Shown: positions 7,691 through 17,094, counted from the first letter of the stretch. The stretch: 64,000 nucleotides of DNA from UBA6168 sp041752395 (GCA_041752395.1 JBGSWN010000191.1:1-64000), one strand, 5' to 3'. Notes: generated by a model not told the origin, from the letters alone. A program made the numbers and translations.

Positions 7691-9034
7691 ATGCAGACCG
7701 TCCTACAAAAAATACAAGCCCTACAGGAAACCCTAAAGGGCTTGACCATGAAACCAGAGCACCAAAAAGCACTGGACAAGAAGTTCCGTTTGGAGTTTAA
7801 TTACAACTCTAACCATATCGAGGGGAACACCCTTACCTACAGCGAAACGGAACTGCTCCTGATATTCGACGATACCAAGGGCGGCCATACCATGCGGGAA
7901 TACGAGGAAATGAAGGCCCACGATGTAGCGTTCCAACTGGTAAAAGAATGGGCAGACGACGAACAGCATACGCTCACCGAAAACAGTATCCGAGAACTGA
8001 ACAAAACCATTTTGGTGCGGCCCTTCTGGAAAGAAGCCATCACGCCCGACGGTCAGAATACCCGGCGCTTGATAAAAGTGGGAGAATACAAAGAGCATCC
8101 CAATTCCGTGCGGCTACAGAATGGTGAAATCTTCGAATACGCCTCTCCAACAGATACTCCCATTAAAATGGGTGAACTGATAGCATGGTACCGGGAAGAA
8201 GAAGCCAAAAAAGAATTGCACCCCTTAGCCTTGGCTGCTTTGCTGCACTATAAGTTTGTTTGCATTCACCCATTTGATGATGGCAATGGTCGAGTATCAC
8301 GCTTGCTGATGAACTATGTGTTGCTTCAAAATGGATTGCCTCCTGTGGTTATTAAGACGGCTGACAAATCAAAATACCTCAATGCATTGCACAGTGCAGA
8401 TACGGGGGATTTGGACTCATTCGTGAAGTATATTGGGGAGCAATTGATTTGGAGTCTTGGAATAACCTTGAAAGCAACTAAGGAAGAAAGTGTTGAAGAA
8501 CCTGATGATTGGAATAAAAAAGTGTCGCTCCTTGAGACAAGGGTGAAGATGAAGAAGGAACTAGAGGAAAGAATTAAGATGGAGCAGTCAAAAGCAATTG
8601 AAAGTTGGCTGGCAAATAATTACATAAGAATAATTGAACTTTTTGAAAGGACTTTTAAACCTTTTGATGGGTTATACTCTGACAATAAATTCCAAAAATT
8701 CGTTTGGAGTGAAAATAGGAAAACTCCAATCAATGGTAGTGATATTGACTATTTTATTGAGTTTTTGCATAGTGGCAATTTTGCTTTTCAGATTGAACTC
8801 GAATATATATTGAAGGGATTCGTACCATACCCGCAGGCCCAATTGGATAAATCCCTAAAATTAAAATTTGGCTTTACCACAGACTCCGTCAATTTGGATT
8901 TTTCAGGAGGCATTAATTCAAGGGCAATTTTTAGTTTATTCGAAGACTTGACAATTGAAGAATTGAACCCAATTAAAGAGGTAGGTGAAATGCTTTATCA
9001 CCAGATAGAAAATTACATAAATCAATTGCCATAA
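7691..9034 (+). CDS. Fic-domain protein (putative AMP-transferase, autoinhibited)
   Basis: A 447-residue protein. The Fic motif HPFDDGNGRVSR lies at 193-204, with all catalytic residues present, and a class II inhibitory helix motif (S)xxxE(G) is seen as SNHIEG at 40-45. The family transfers AMP or other phosphate-bearing groups to protein hydroxyls; the target here is unknown. The C-terminal ~200 residues are lysine- and isoleucine-rich and unassigned. Base composition changes inside the gene: the first ~550 bases are GC-rich like hsdM, the rest AT-rich like the following genes, suggesting a recombination junction. The stop codon touches the ATG of hsdS, so the two are translated together. 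Fic genes are recurrent passengers of type I loci. Confidence 0.9.
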   Translation: MQTVLQKIQALQETLKGLTMKPEHQKALDKKFRLEFNYNSNHIEGNTLTYSETELLLIFDDTKGGHTMREYEEMKAHDVAFQLVKEWADDEQHTLTENSIRELNKTILVRPFWKEAITPDGQNTRRLIKVGEYKEHPNSVRLQNGEIFEYASPTDTPIKMGELIAWYREEEAKKELHPLALAALLHYKFVCIHPFDDGNGRVSRLLMNYVLLQNGLPPVVIKTADKSKYLNALHSADTGDLDSFVKYIGEQLIWSLGITLKATKEESVEEPDDWNKKVSLLETRVKMKKELEERIKMEQSKAIESWLANNYIRIIELFERTFKPFDGLYSDNKFQKFVWSENRKTPINGSDIDYFIEFLHSGNFAFQIELEYILKGFVPYPQAQLDKSLKLKFGFTTDSVNLDFSGGINSRAIFSLFEDLTIEELNPIKEVGEMLYHQIENYINQLP

Positions 9035-10303
9035 ATGAAAGAAAGTAGCTTAATTTCAGGATTTAAGAAGACAAAGTTTGGGATTGTGCCAAAGGATTGG
9101 CCCCTACATACCCTTGGTGAAATTGCGAATGTCCAAACTGGATTGGCAAAAGGAAAGAAAGGAATAAAAAATCCAATTTCACTTCCATACATTAGAGTTG
9201 CCAATGTTCAAGACGGATACCTTAAGCTTGATGAAATTAAAAAAATTACTGTAAGTAAGGACGAAATTAAAAGGTTTTTGCTCCAAAAAGGGGATGTCCT
9301 ATTCACTGAGGGAGGAGACTTTGATAAATTGGGGAGAGGGACAATTTGGAATAATGAAATAGAAAATTGTCTGCATCAGAATCACATTTTTGCCGTTAGA
9401 GTAGATAAAAGTAAAATACTGCCTACATTTTTAAACATACTATCTTCTTCAAGTTATGGTAGAAGGTATTTCATGTTGTCGTCTAAGCAAAGCACCAATC
9501 TTGCAAGTATTAATTCTAGTCAATTAAAGTTATATCCAATTCCGCTCCCACCCCTTCCAGAACAAACCGCCATCGCCCACGTCCTCGAGCTGATGGACAA
9601 GGCCATCCAACTGAACGAGCAGGTCATCGCCCAAAAAGAACTGCGCAAAAAATGGCTGATGCAGCAGTTGTTGACGGGGAAGAGGAGGGTGAAGGGGTTT
9701 GGGAGGGAGTGGAAAGAGATAAGCCTTGGTAATCTTTTCAATCGGGTAACTCGGAAAAATACAGAGGTCAACACCAATGTAGTTACTATCTCAGCACAGC
9801 GTGGATTTGTAAGGCAAACGGATTTTTTCAACAAGACGATAGCCAGTGACATCCTTGACAATTACTTTTTGGTTCAAAAAGGAGAATTTTGCTATAACAA
9901 GAGCTATTCCAATGGGTATCCTTGGGGAGCAACTAAACGACTGAACGATTACGAGAAAGCAGTCGTGACAACACTTTATATCTGCTTTGGTATAAAAGAT
10001 GAAAACAAGACGGATGGCAACTTCTTTGAGCAATTTTTTGAAGCTAATCTTTTAGACAGAGGGCTTACCCAAATTGCACATGAAGGCGGCAGGGCGCACG
10101 GTCTGCTGAATGTTACGCCATCTGATTTCTTCTCTTTGAAAATAACGGTTCCTGAAAAAGCCGAACAAACCGCCATCGCCCAAATCCTCCAAGCCGCCGA
10201 CAAGGAGCTGGGGCTGCTGCGGGCGAAGGGGGAGCGGCTGCGGGAGCAGAAGAAGGGGGTGATGGGGGTTTTGTTGACGGGGAGGAAGCGGTTGGAAATT
10301 TGA
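9035..10303 (+). CDS. hsdS: Type I restriction-modification system S (specificity) subunit
   Basis: A 422-residue protein with the classical two-half layout: TRD1 (about 1-175), central conserved helices (PEQTAIAHVLELMDKAIQL to LMQQLLTGKRR), TRD2 (about 230-370) and C-terminal conserved helices (EQTAIAQILQAADKE to VLLTGRKR). It reads the bipartite DNA target and holds HsdM and HsdR. The two TRDs are AT-rich while the conserved helices are GC-rich, and a 20-base direct repeat (9560-9579 and 10163-10182) marks the start of both conserved blocks. This is the pattern left by TRD swapping. The ATG follows the Fic stop codon without a gap. Confidence 0.95.
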   Translation: MKESSLISGFKKTKFGIVPKDWPLHTLGEIANVQTGLAKGKKGIKNPISLPYIRVANVQDGYLKLDEIKKITVSKDEIKRFLLQKGDVLFTEGGDFDKLGRGTIWNNEIENCLHQNHIFAVRVDKSKILPTFLNILSSSSYGRRYFMLSSKQSTNLASINSSQLKLYPIPLPPLPEQTAIAHVLELMDKAIQLNEQVIAQKELRKKWLMQQLLTGKRRVKGFGREWKEISLGNLFNRVTRKNTEVNTNVVTISAQRGFVRQTDFFNKTIASDILDNYFLVQKGEFCYNKSYSNGYPWGATKRLNDYEKAVVTTLYICFGIKDENKTDGNFFEQFFEANLLDRGLTQIAHEGGRAHGLLNVTPSDFFSLKITVPEKAEQTAIAQILQAADKELGLLRAKGERLREQKKGVMGVLLTGRKRLEI

Positions 10304-10329
10304 TTCTTTAATTAATAAAATATATTCTT

Positions 10330-11541
10330 ATGGCATTTGATAATCTTGCTTTTAGTTATCCTTCACATTTTACACCAGAGGAAGTACTTTCAGAAATTGA
10401 GGTTACTTTGACTAAAAACAATCCTGGGATTGGGAAAACTCATAAGACTATTCTAAAAGAAGGGGTTAGAAGCCACAAGTTCGCAGTATTGTTTGAGGTG
10501 TTTGATGTGAATACCGGGGAATACCATCATAGTTCACTCAAAATAGAAACGTATGAAAGGAGAAAAGCTGGGTGGATTATAAAAGATACGAACACCGTAA
10601 GTTTACAAGAGGATGATGGCCATGAAATATCTAAACTTTATCTTTTGCTCAGGGCTTTTATTAAAGAAGCGCTACCAAAATTTGATGGCAAATATGGAGT
10701 TATAAAATCTACTGATTATGAAAAACTTAAATTGTTAAACAAAATTGATGATAAATTAATAAAGCAAATCTCTGATGACCCAAATCATTATTTAACTATG
10801 TTTCAAAATGGAGGAGCAGATATTCTTAGTAAAATAATAAACGATGCAATTGAAAAAAATTGCGCATCCGAATTGCTTTCAAAGTTGAGCGAATTAAATA
10901 TTGAAAATTTACAAAAATTAAACTCACTTGCAGGGCTTAGTCAGTTGAAAAGCGTTTTTGAGATTTGGAACAAAGAGAGAGGCAATTCAAATGAAGAATT
11001 TTGGCAACAAACTTTTCAACAGTACTCTTGGGTTATATCCCAATTGTTTTCAACGCCATTAGTATTGTTTGCTGGTAAGGCATATATGGGCGGGAAATGG
11101 ATTGACAACAGAAATGGTAATGTCACGGATCTGGTTTTCAAAAATTGCTTGACAAAAAACATTGTCTTAATTGAGATTAAGACTCCTCTTACAGGCCTGA
11201 TTGGAAAAGAATATCGAGATACTCATTCTGCATCAATAGAACTCACTGGCGCATGCAATCAACTGGTAAATTATCGAACAAAGCTTCAAAGAGAGTACAG
11301 CACGATGATTGCAAATAATCCTCACAAAGAAAGATTTGAAAATTTTTGCCCAAGGAGCTTACTAATCATCGGAGACTTTGAAAAAGAGCTTTTGACAGAA
11401 TACAAAAAACAAGAAGCATTTGAATATTTTAGGGGGAATTCAAAAGATGTGGACATTATCACATTTGACGAGCTATTTCAAAAAGTAAAAATGATGATTG
11501 ATTTACTTGAAGATGAAGATAAATCGATAAAAGCAGCTTAA
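10330..11541 (+). CDS. sduA: Shedu-type anti-phage nuclease (SduA, DUF4263)
   Basis: A 403-residue protein. The C-terminal DUF4263 domain (about 220-400) is clear: EEFWQQTFQQYSWVISQLF at 222-240, GGKWIDNRNGNVTDLVFKN with Asp267, IEIKTP with Glu282 and Lys284 (the PD-(D/E)xK core), ELTGACNQLVNYR and PRSLLIIGDF. Shedu proteins are single-gene DNA nucleases that abort phage infection. The N-terminal ~200 residues are a variable sensing region and are not recognised. It lies between hsdS and the PLD gene on the same strand, 26 bases after hsdS, so it is probably expressed with the restriction system. Its composition is AT-rich compared with hsdM and hsdR. Confidence 0.85.
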   Translation: MAFDNLAFSYPSHFTPEEVLSEIEVTLTKNNPGIGKTHKTILKEGVRSHKFAVLFEVFDVNTGEYHHSSLKIETYERRKAGWIIKDTNTVSLQEDDGHEISKLYLLLRAFIKEALPKFDGKYGVIKSTDYEKLKLLNKIDDKLIKQISDDPNHYLTMFQNGGADILSKIINDAIEKNCASELLSKLSELNIENLQKLNSLAGLSQLKSVFEIWNKERGNSNEEFWQQTFQQYSWVISQLFSTPLVLFAGKAYMGGKWIDNRNGNVTDLVFKNCLTKNIVLIEIKTPLTGLIGKEYRDTHSASIELTGACNQLVNYRTKLQREYSTMIANNPHKERFENFCPRSLLIIGDFEKELLTEYKKQEAFEYFRGNSKDVDIITFDELFQKVKMMIDLLEDEDKSIKAA

Positions 11542-11602
11542 TTATTCATGGCAGCTATTTTTCTATTTAAAGAAACAAATACATTTCAAAAGGAATAGGA
11601 AC

Positions 11603-12877
11603 ATGAAAATTTTAAAGCTCAAATCTCAACTTCAAGGTGAACTTCGGAATGCCGTAGAAGTTTCGATAGCATCAGCCATCGTTTCCGATGCTGGCTTAGA
11701 ATTCCTTCTCTCAAATATTGGGAGCAATACCAAACTTCGTCTGTTAATAGGTATTGATTTGGCAACACCAGATACCGTGTTTGCAAAGTTGCTTTCGTTG
11801 GGAAATAGCAATGTTAAAGCACGGGTATTTACAAAACAGGGTTTCTTCCATCCTAAGCTATATTTGACCAGCGGAGCTGTAAAGGCAGTTTTTATCGGCT
11901 CTGGAAATTTCACAGAGGGCGGATTAAATAGGAATATTGAGTTATTTCATAAACTCACTGATGAACATGTTTTTACAGATTACCAAAACTGGTTTAATCA
12001 ATATTTTAATTTAGGTTCAGAAATTACGAAGGAATGGTTGAAAGAATACAGCCAGCTTTATAAAGAACGCAGTGAGTTTGAAGCCGAAGACGGAAGAAGT
12101 GTGGGAAACTTCAAAAGGAAGATGTCTGGCGTAAAACCTATTCTCGATTTGAGGAAGATTGATTTTACAAATCAATTCTTCAAACTTCACCATTACATCG
12201 CCTTTGAAGGAGACAAGGTTAAATCAAGGGACAAAGAAGTTGTTCAAGAAAGGATGCAAGTATGTGAGCGCTTTCTTGAACTGCATGAAATTCTGGAACC
12301 ACATATAAAAAGTAAAGGGTGGGACTTGCATCCTCATTCCATGAAACAACATATCACTTCATCATTTCAACATGGGGAATTTACTGGAGATAGGTTAAGC
12401 GCTGTGTGGCTGCACTATGGAAGAAGCCAGAAGGAATTAGACAAATTCAAGGATATCTTTGGAGATAAACAATCCAGCTTGTATCACATGAGGCTTCAAG
12501 TAGTCATTCATGTGGATATGATTTCTGTTTGGTTGCGAGTTGGCAAGAATGGAGGCAGTATTGTTGATAGAGATTTTTTCAAGAGAAATATGAAAAACCA
12601 AGCCTATCGTGAGGATTTTTTCAAGTTGCTTTCTAGTTTGCCGGAAGATTTTTTTATCACCATCAATGATGATTACAAAGGTGTAGGGTCTTTCAATGAT
12701 GCGAATGAATTGTATGAATTTGTGAGGCATGACGACATTAACAATCATTATTTCATTATTGGTAAAGACTACCAACCAGATGCGGGGGAGTTTTCTGAAA
12801 GAAATATTACCGCAACTGTTATCAATGACTTTGAGAAATTGCTGCCACTTTACAATATGATTAAATCTAACATTTAG
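11603..12877 (+). CDS. PLD-superfamily (HKD) nuclease-like protein
   Basis: A 424-residue protein. The N-terminal domain (1-170) is a phospholipase D-like fold: HPKLYL with His83 and Lys85, then GSGNFTEGGLNRNIE with Ser100 and Asn102. These form one HKD-type active site, so activity would need a dimer. Such domains occur as nuclease modules in restriction enzymes (for example BfiI/NgoFVII types) and in helicase-linked defence genes. The C-terminal half (about 180-424) is not recognised. Its stop codon is directly followed by the hsdR ATG, so it belongs to the same operon; a role as an extra effector is inferred. Confidence 0.75.
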   Translation: MKILKLKSQLQGELRNAVEVSIASAIVSDAGLEFLLSNIGSNTKLRLLIGIDLATPDTVFAKLLSLGNSNVKARVFTKQGFFHPKLYLTSGAVKAVFIGSGNFTEGGLNRNIELFHKLTDEHVFTDYQNWFNQYFNLGSEITKEWLKEYSQLYKERSEFEAEDGRSVGNFKRKMSGVKPILDLRKIDFTNQFFKLHHYIAFEGDKVKSRDKEVVQERMQVCERFLELHEILEPHIKSKGWDLHPHSMKQHITSSFQHGEFTGDRLSAVWLHYGRSQKELDKFKDIFGDKQSSLYHMRLQVVIHVDMISVWLRVGKNGGSIVDRDFFKRNMKNQAYREDFFKLLSSLPEDFFITINDDYKGVGSFNDANELYEFVRHDDINNHYFIIGKDYQPDAGEFSERNITATVINDFEKLLPLYNMIKSNI

Positions 12878-15800
12878 ATGAACACACCCAGTTTCAAAGA
12901 AGACCATATCTCCCAAGTCCCCGCCCTACAGTTCTTGCAAAACCTGGGCTATACCTACCTCTCTCCAGCGGAGGCGGAGCAGTTGCGGGGCGGCAAGACC
13001 AGCAATGTGCTGTTGGAGGAGGTATTGCGCAAGCAGTTGAAGGAAATCAATGCGGAGAAGTGCATCAGCAGCACCAAGACCACCTATATCAGTGATGCCA
13101 ATATCGAGAACGGCATCCGGGCCTTGAAGGAACTGCCCATGAACGAGGGCTATATCGCCGCATGCGAGGCTGCCTACAACCTCCTCACCCTCGGCAAGGC
13201 GTTCGAGCAACGCTTCGATGGCGACACCAAGAGCATCACCCTGCAATACATAGACTGGAAGCAGTTGGAGAACAACGTCTTCCATGTGACGGAGGAGTTC
13301 AGCGTCATGCGCAGCAACAGCAAGGAGCATTACCGCCCCGATTTGGTGGTCTTCGTGAATGGCATCCCATTGGTGGTGATAGAATGCAAGCGGCCCGATA
13401 TGAAGGAGCCTTTGAAGCAGGCCATCAGCCAGCACCTCCGCAACCAACAGGAAGACGGTATCCGTGCCTTGTACGTGTATGCGCAGCTCACCTTGAGCCT
13501 TGCCACGCAGGAAGCGGCTTATGCCACGAATGGGACGCCGGAGAAGTTCTGGGCAAAGTGGGAAGAGCGGGGAATTGATAATGGAGAATTGAAAATTGAT
13601 AATTATGGGGCGCAGTTATCAATGGTAAAGAACAAGCCTTTGGCCATAGGGCAGAAGGACAAGCTGTTTGCTGACCGGTTTCGGTATGTGCGGAGGTACT
13701 TCGATGATTTGGAGTCCGAGCTGGTATTGCCGACGGTGCAGGATGCCTATTTGTACAGCCTGCTCAGGCCGGAGCGGTTGATGGATTTGGTGCACAATTT
13801 CATCGTATTTGATGACGGCGAAAAGAAGATAGCCCGCTACCAGCAGTATTTTTCCATCAAGAAGACTTTGCAGCGCATCACAGCTCCCCGCCCGGTAGGG
13901 GAGCGCCGAATGGGCGGCGTGATATGGCATACCCAAGGCAGCGGCAAGTCCTTGACGATGGTGATGCTGGCGCAGGCCATCGCCATGGAACCAAGCATCC
14001 GCAATCCCAAGATTGTGTTGGTGACGGACCGGACGGACTTGGACGGCCAAATCACTGGGACTTTCCGCAAATGCGGGATGCACGTGGACAATGCGACCAC
14101 TGGCCAGCGCTTGGTGGAACTCTTGGAGAACAACAGCGATGCGGTGGTCACGACCATCATCAACAAGTTCGTGGCGGCGATGAAGAAAATCAGCAAGCCG
14201 CTGGAAAGCGCCGATATTTTCGTGCTGGTGGATGAGGGCCACCGGACGCAGCACGGCACTTTCAATATCGAGATGCAGAAGACGCTGCCCCATGCCTGCT
14301 TCATCGCCATGACCGGAACACCGCTTTTCAAAAAGGACAAGAGCACGGCAATGAAGTTCGGCGGCATCATTGATGCCTATACGGTCATGCAGGCGGTGAA
14401 GGACGGTGCGGTGGTGCCATTGCTCTACGAAGGGCGATTGGCGAGGCAGGAGGTGAACGAGCGCCCCCTCGACAACTACTTCGACATGGTGGCCGAGCCA
14501 TTGACAGAACAGCAAAAAGCGGATTTCAAGAAGAAGTTCAGCCAAGCCGACCAACTGAACAGCGCCCAGCAGAAAATCTATGCCATCGCTTGGGACATCA
14601 GTCGGCATTTTCGGGACAACTGGAAAGGGACGGTCTTCAAGGCGCAACTCGTCTGCGACAAAAAGGCCACGGCCATCCTGTACAAAACGATGCTGGACGA
14701 CATCGGGCTGGTGAGCAGCGAGGTGCTGATTTCCTCCATCGACGATAGGGAAGGGGAGGACACCGCCTATGAGAAGTCCTCGGAACTGGTCAACCGCTTC
14801 TGGAAACGGATGATGGACGAACACGGCAATTCAAAAACCTACGAGAAGAACCTTATCAACCGTTTCAAAAAGCAGAAAGACCCCGAAATCATCATCGTGG
14901 TGGACAAGCTGCTGACGGGTTTTGACGAACCCAAGAACACGGTGCTGTACCTCACCCGCAACCTGCAAGGGCATAAGCTGTTGCAGGCCATCGCAAGGGT
15001 GAACCGGGTTTACCCCGACAAGGATTTCGGCTATATCATTGACTATTATGGCGTCATCGAGAACCTGGACGATGCCCTGCAATTGTATTCCAGCTTTGAG
15101 GACTTCGACACCGAGGATTTGGAGGGGACGTTGACGAATATCAACGACGAAATCAAGAAGCTGCCGCAGAAACATTCGGAGCTGTGGGACATTTTCAAGA
15201 CCGTGACCAATAGGCGGGATGCGGAAGCTTATCAGGTGCTGCTAAAGGACGAAGCGATACGGGTCTTGTTCTATGACAAGCTGGCAAAGTTTGCAAAGGC
15301 ACTGAAACTGGCGCTGTCCAGTATGAAGTTCCACGAGATGGCAGGCGAAAAGGCCATTGCCCGCTACAAGGAGGATTTGACCTTTTTTATGAAACTGCGG
15401 CTGGCAGTGGTGGAGCGGTACAGCGATACGATAGACTACAAGCAGTTCGAGGGGCAAATCCAGAAGCTGATTGATACGCATATAACGACGGACAAGGTGG
15501 AGGTTATCACGGAATTGGTGGACATATTCGATAAGGAGAAGTTTCAAGCGGAAGTGGAGAACACCACCGGGAAAGCTGCCAAGGCGGACAAGATCGCCAG
15601 TCGGACGGCCAAGCATATCAGCGAGAAGATGGACGAAGACCCTGCGTTTTACAAGAAGTTTTCGCAGATGCTCAAAGAAGCCATTTCCGACTACGAAGCC
15701 CACCGCATCAGTGAGACGCAGTACCTGAACCGGGTGCAGGAAATCATGAACAATGTGCTGGCCCATACGGACAGCGATATACCGGAAGCCCTGCGGTCGG

Positions 15801-16117
15801 AAGACGTGGCCAAAGCTTTTTATGGCCTGACGGTGGAATCATTGGACAAGAAAGTGCAGGATGAAATCGTGCGGCGGGAAATCTCCGTGCAAACAGCCTT
15901 GAAGATTGACGAACTGATAAAAGCGGCGGTACTGGACAATGGCAAAGCCATTGTGGATTGGCAGGACAAGACGAATATCACAGGCAAATTGCTGATTGAA
16001 ATCGGTGATTACCTGATTGATGAGGTTCGGGACAAATACGATGTGAGCCTTAGCTTTGGCGAGATGGATGAGATGGCGAAGGCTTGTATTGAGGTGGCGA
16101 AGCTGCGGTATAGGTAA
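12878..16117 (+). CDS. hsdR: Type I restriction-modification system R (restriction/translocase) subunit
   Basis: A 1079-residue protein. The N-terminal nuclease core is seen in RPDLVVFVNG and LVVIECKRP (Asp near 153, E-x-K near 167-170). Superfamily 2 motor motifs follow: Walker A QGSGKSLTMVML near 353, motif II VDEGHRTQ near 452, TGTPLF (motif III) and LLTGFDEPKN with ARVNR (motifs V-VI). The C-terminus is helical and contacts HsdM/HsdS. It translocates and cuts unmethylated DNA. An AT-rich, in-frame stretch (13571-13608) interrupts otherwise GC-rich sequence after the nuclease domain. It starts one base after the PLD stop codon. Confidence 0.95.
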   Translation: MNTPSFKEDHISQVPALQFLQNLGYTYLSPAEAEQLRGGKTSNVLLEEVLRKQLKEINAEKCISSTKTTYISDANIENGIRALKELPMNEGYIAACEAAYNLLTLGKAFEQRFDGDTKSITLQYIDWKQLENNVFHVTEEFSVMRSNSKEHYRPDLVVFVNGIPLVVIECKRPDMKEPLKQAISQHLRNQQEDGIRALYVYAQLTLSLATQEAAYATNGTPEKFWAKWEERGIDNGELKIDNYGAQLSMVKNKPLAIGQKDKLFADRFRYVRRYFDDLESELVLPTVQDAYLYSLLRPERLMDLVHNFIVFDDGEKKIARYQQYFSIKKTLQRITAPRPVGERRMGGVIWHTQGSGKSLTMVMLAQAIAMEPSIRNPKIVLVTDRTDLDGQITGTFRKCGMHVDNATTGQRLVELLENNSDAVVTTIINKFVAAMKKISKPLESADIFVLVDEGHRTQHGTFNIEMQKTLPHACFIAMTGTPLFKKDKSTAMKFGGIIDAYTVMQAVKDGAVVPLLYEGRLARQEVNERPLDNYFDMVAEPLTEQQKADFKKKFSQADQLNSAQQKIYAIAWDISRHFRDNWKGTVFKAQLVCDKKATAILYKTMLDDIGLVSSEVLISSIDDREGEDTAYEKSSELVNRFWKRMMDEHGNSKTYEKNLINRFKKQKDPEIIIVVDKLLTGFDEPKNTVLYLTRNLQGHKLLQAIARVNRVYPDKDFGYIIDYYGVIENLDDALQLYSSFEDFDTEDLEGTLTNINDEIKKLPQKHSELWDIFKTVTNRRDAEAYQVLLKDEAIRVLFYDKLAKFAKALKLALSSMKFHEMAGEKAIARYKEDLTFFMKLRLAVVERYSDTIDYKQFEGQIQKLIDTHITTDKVEVITELVDIFDKEKFQAEVENTTGKAAKADKIASRTAKHISEKMDEDPAFYKKFSQMLKEAISDYEAHRISETQYLNRVQEIMNNVLAHTDSDIPEALRSEDVAKAFYGLTVESLDKKVQDEIVRREISVQTALKIDELIKAAVLDNGKAIVDWQDKTNITGKLLIEIGDYLIDEVRDKYDVSLSFGEMDEMAKACIEVAKLRYR
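13571..13608. repeat. AT-rich simple-repeat insertion inside hsdR
   Basis: A stretch built from GAATTGATAAT / GAATTGAAAATTGATAAT-like units encodes roughly IDNGELKIDNYG in the linker after the nuclease domain. Its composition differs sharply from the flanks and resembles intergenic simple repeats seen elsewhere in the window (for example 41393-41424). The reading frame is kept. Confidence 0.55.
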
Positions 16118-16121
16118 TCGA

Positions 16122-16352
16122 GTTAGGAGGTAACTTCAAGTTTAATGCCGTCAACTTAGCGGGAATTGACTGTTGTAGCTTGCCCATCCAGCCCCCCACC
16201 CCTAAAGGGGAGCACCCCGTGGGATACCGAAAACTCGGAAAAATAGCACGGGATGCTCCCCTTTAGGGGTGGGGGGCTGGACGAAAAGGCGAGGGCTTCA
16301 ACATTATGCAGCCCTTAAATTGACGGCATTAAACTTCGAGTTACCTCCTAAC
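16122..16352. repeat. Nested palindromic MITE-like element
   Basis: Outer arms of 33 bases (16122-16154 and 16320-16352) are inverted repeats with two mismatches. Inside them, arms of 27 bases (16188-16214 and 16254-16280) are perfect inverted repeats centred on CACCCCTAAAGGGG. No coding capacity is present. The size (231 bp) and structure fit a miniature element or folded RNA repeat, placed between hsdR and the metallopeptidase gene. No clear target duplication was identified. Confidence 0.75.
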
Positions 16353-16368
16353 TTCAGCGCAAACTTAA

Positions 16369-17070
16369 ATGACAGAAACAATTTCTATACAATTTGGCTC
16401 CAAGCAGATTGATTTCAGCTTGGAATACACCGAGCGTAAATCTTTGGGCATCACGGTCACGCCTGACTTAGCGGTATTGGTCAGGGCACCCCTTGATGCC
16501 ACGCTGGAAAAAATCAAGGAGAAGCTGCACAAGAAAGCGCCTTGGATTATCAAGCAGCAAAGTTTTTTCCTTGCCTTTCATCCGAAGACGCCCGCCCGTA
16601 AGTTTGTTTCCGGTGAGACGCACCTATACCTCGGCAGGCAGTACCGCTTAAAGATTGAAGATGGTACGCCCGAATCGGTGAAGCTGAAAGGGAAGTTTCT
16701 GGAGGTATGCACGAATGATAAGTCAAGGGTGAAGTCCATCTTGGACGCATGGTATTTGAAGCAGGCCAAGGCCAAGTTCCATACCATCGCACAACCTTTG
16801 ATTGAACGGTTCAAGAAGTATGAGGTCGAACCAAGTTCCATCGTTCTGCGTGATATGCCGACCCGCTGGGGGAGTTGTACCCCAAAAGGGAAAATCATCC
16901 TGAACCCTGAACTTATCAAAGCCCCAAAGGGGTGCATCGAGTATGTCATCTTGCATGAGCTTTGCCATTTGGTACACCACGACCACACGCAGCGGTTTTT
17001 GGATTTGCAGACGAAGGAGATGGGGGATTGGGAGAAGTGGAAGGGGCGGTTGGAAAGGGTGTTGGCGTGA
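16369..17070 (+). CDS. YgjP-like M48-type zinc metallopeptidase
   Basis: A 233-residue protein of the YgjP/WLM (DUF45) family. The zinc motif HELCHLVHH (HExxH) lies at about 195, preceded by the diagnostic RWGSCTPKGKIILNPELI. The N-terminal half is beta-rich and family-like. Members are frequent next to hsdR in type I restriction loci, as here; the substrate is not known. It is the likely last conserved member of the island, separated from hsdR by the palindromic element. Confidence 0.88.
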   Translation: MTETISIQFGSKQIDFSLEYTERKSLGITVTPDLAVLVRAPLDATLEKIKEKLHKKAPWIIKQQSFFLAFHPKTPARKFVSGETHLYLGRQYRLKIEDGTPESVKLKGKFLEVCTNDKSRVKSILDAWYLKQAKAKFHTIAQPLIERFKKYEVEPSSIVLRDMPTRWGSCTPKGKIILNPELIKAPKGCIEYVILHELCHLVHHDHTQRFLDLQTKEMGDWEKWKGRLERVLA

Positions 17071-17094
17071 GAATTATATGAAAATTTGTCAGCC

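Noticed and set aside
7049..9034. GxxExxY and Fic genes as a toxin-antitoxin pair
   Set aside because: The Fic protein carries its own inhibitory helix, and the GxxExxY family is nuclease-fold-like, so no antitoxin is indicated.
13619..14824. Long minus frame opposite hsdR
   Set aside because: A shadow of hsdR codon bias with no recognisable domain.
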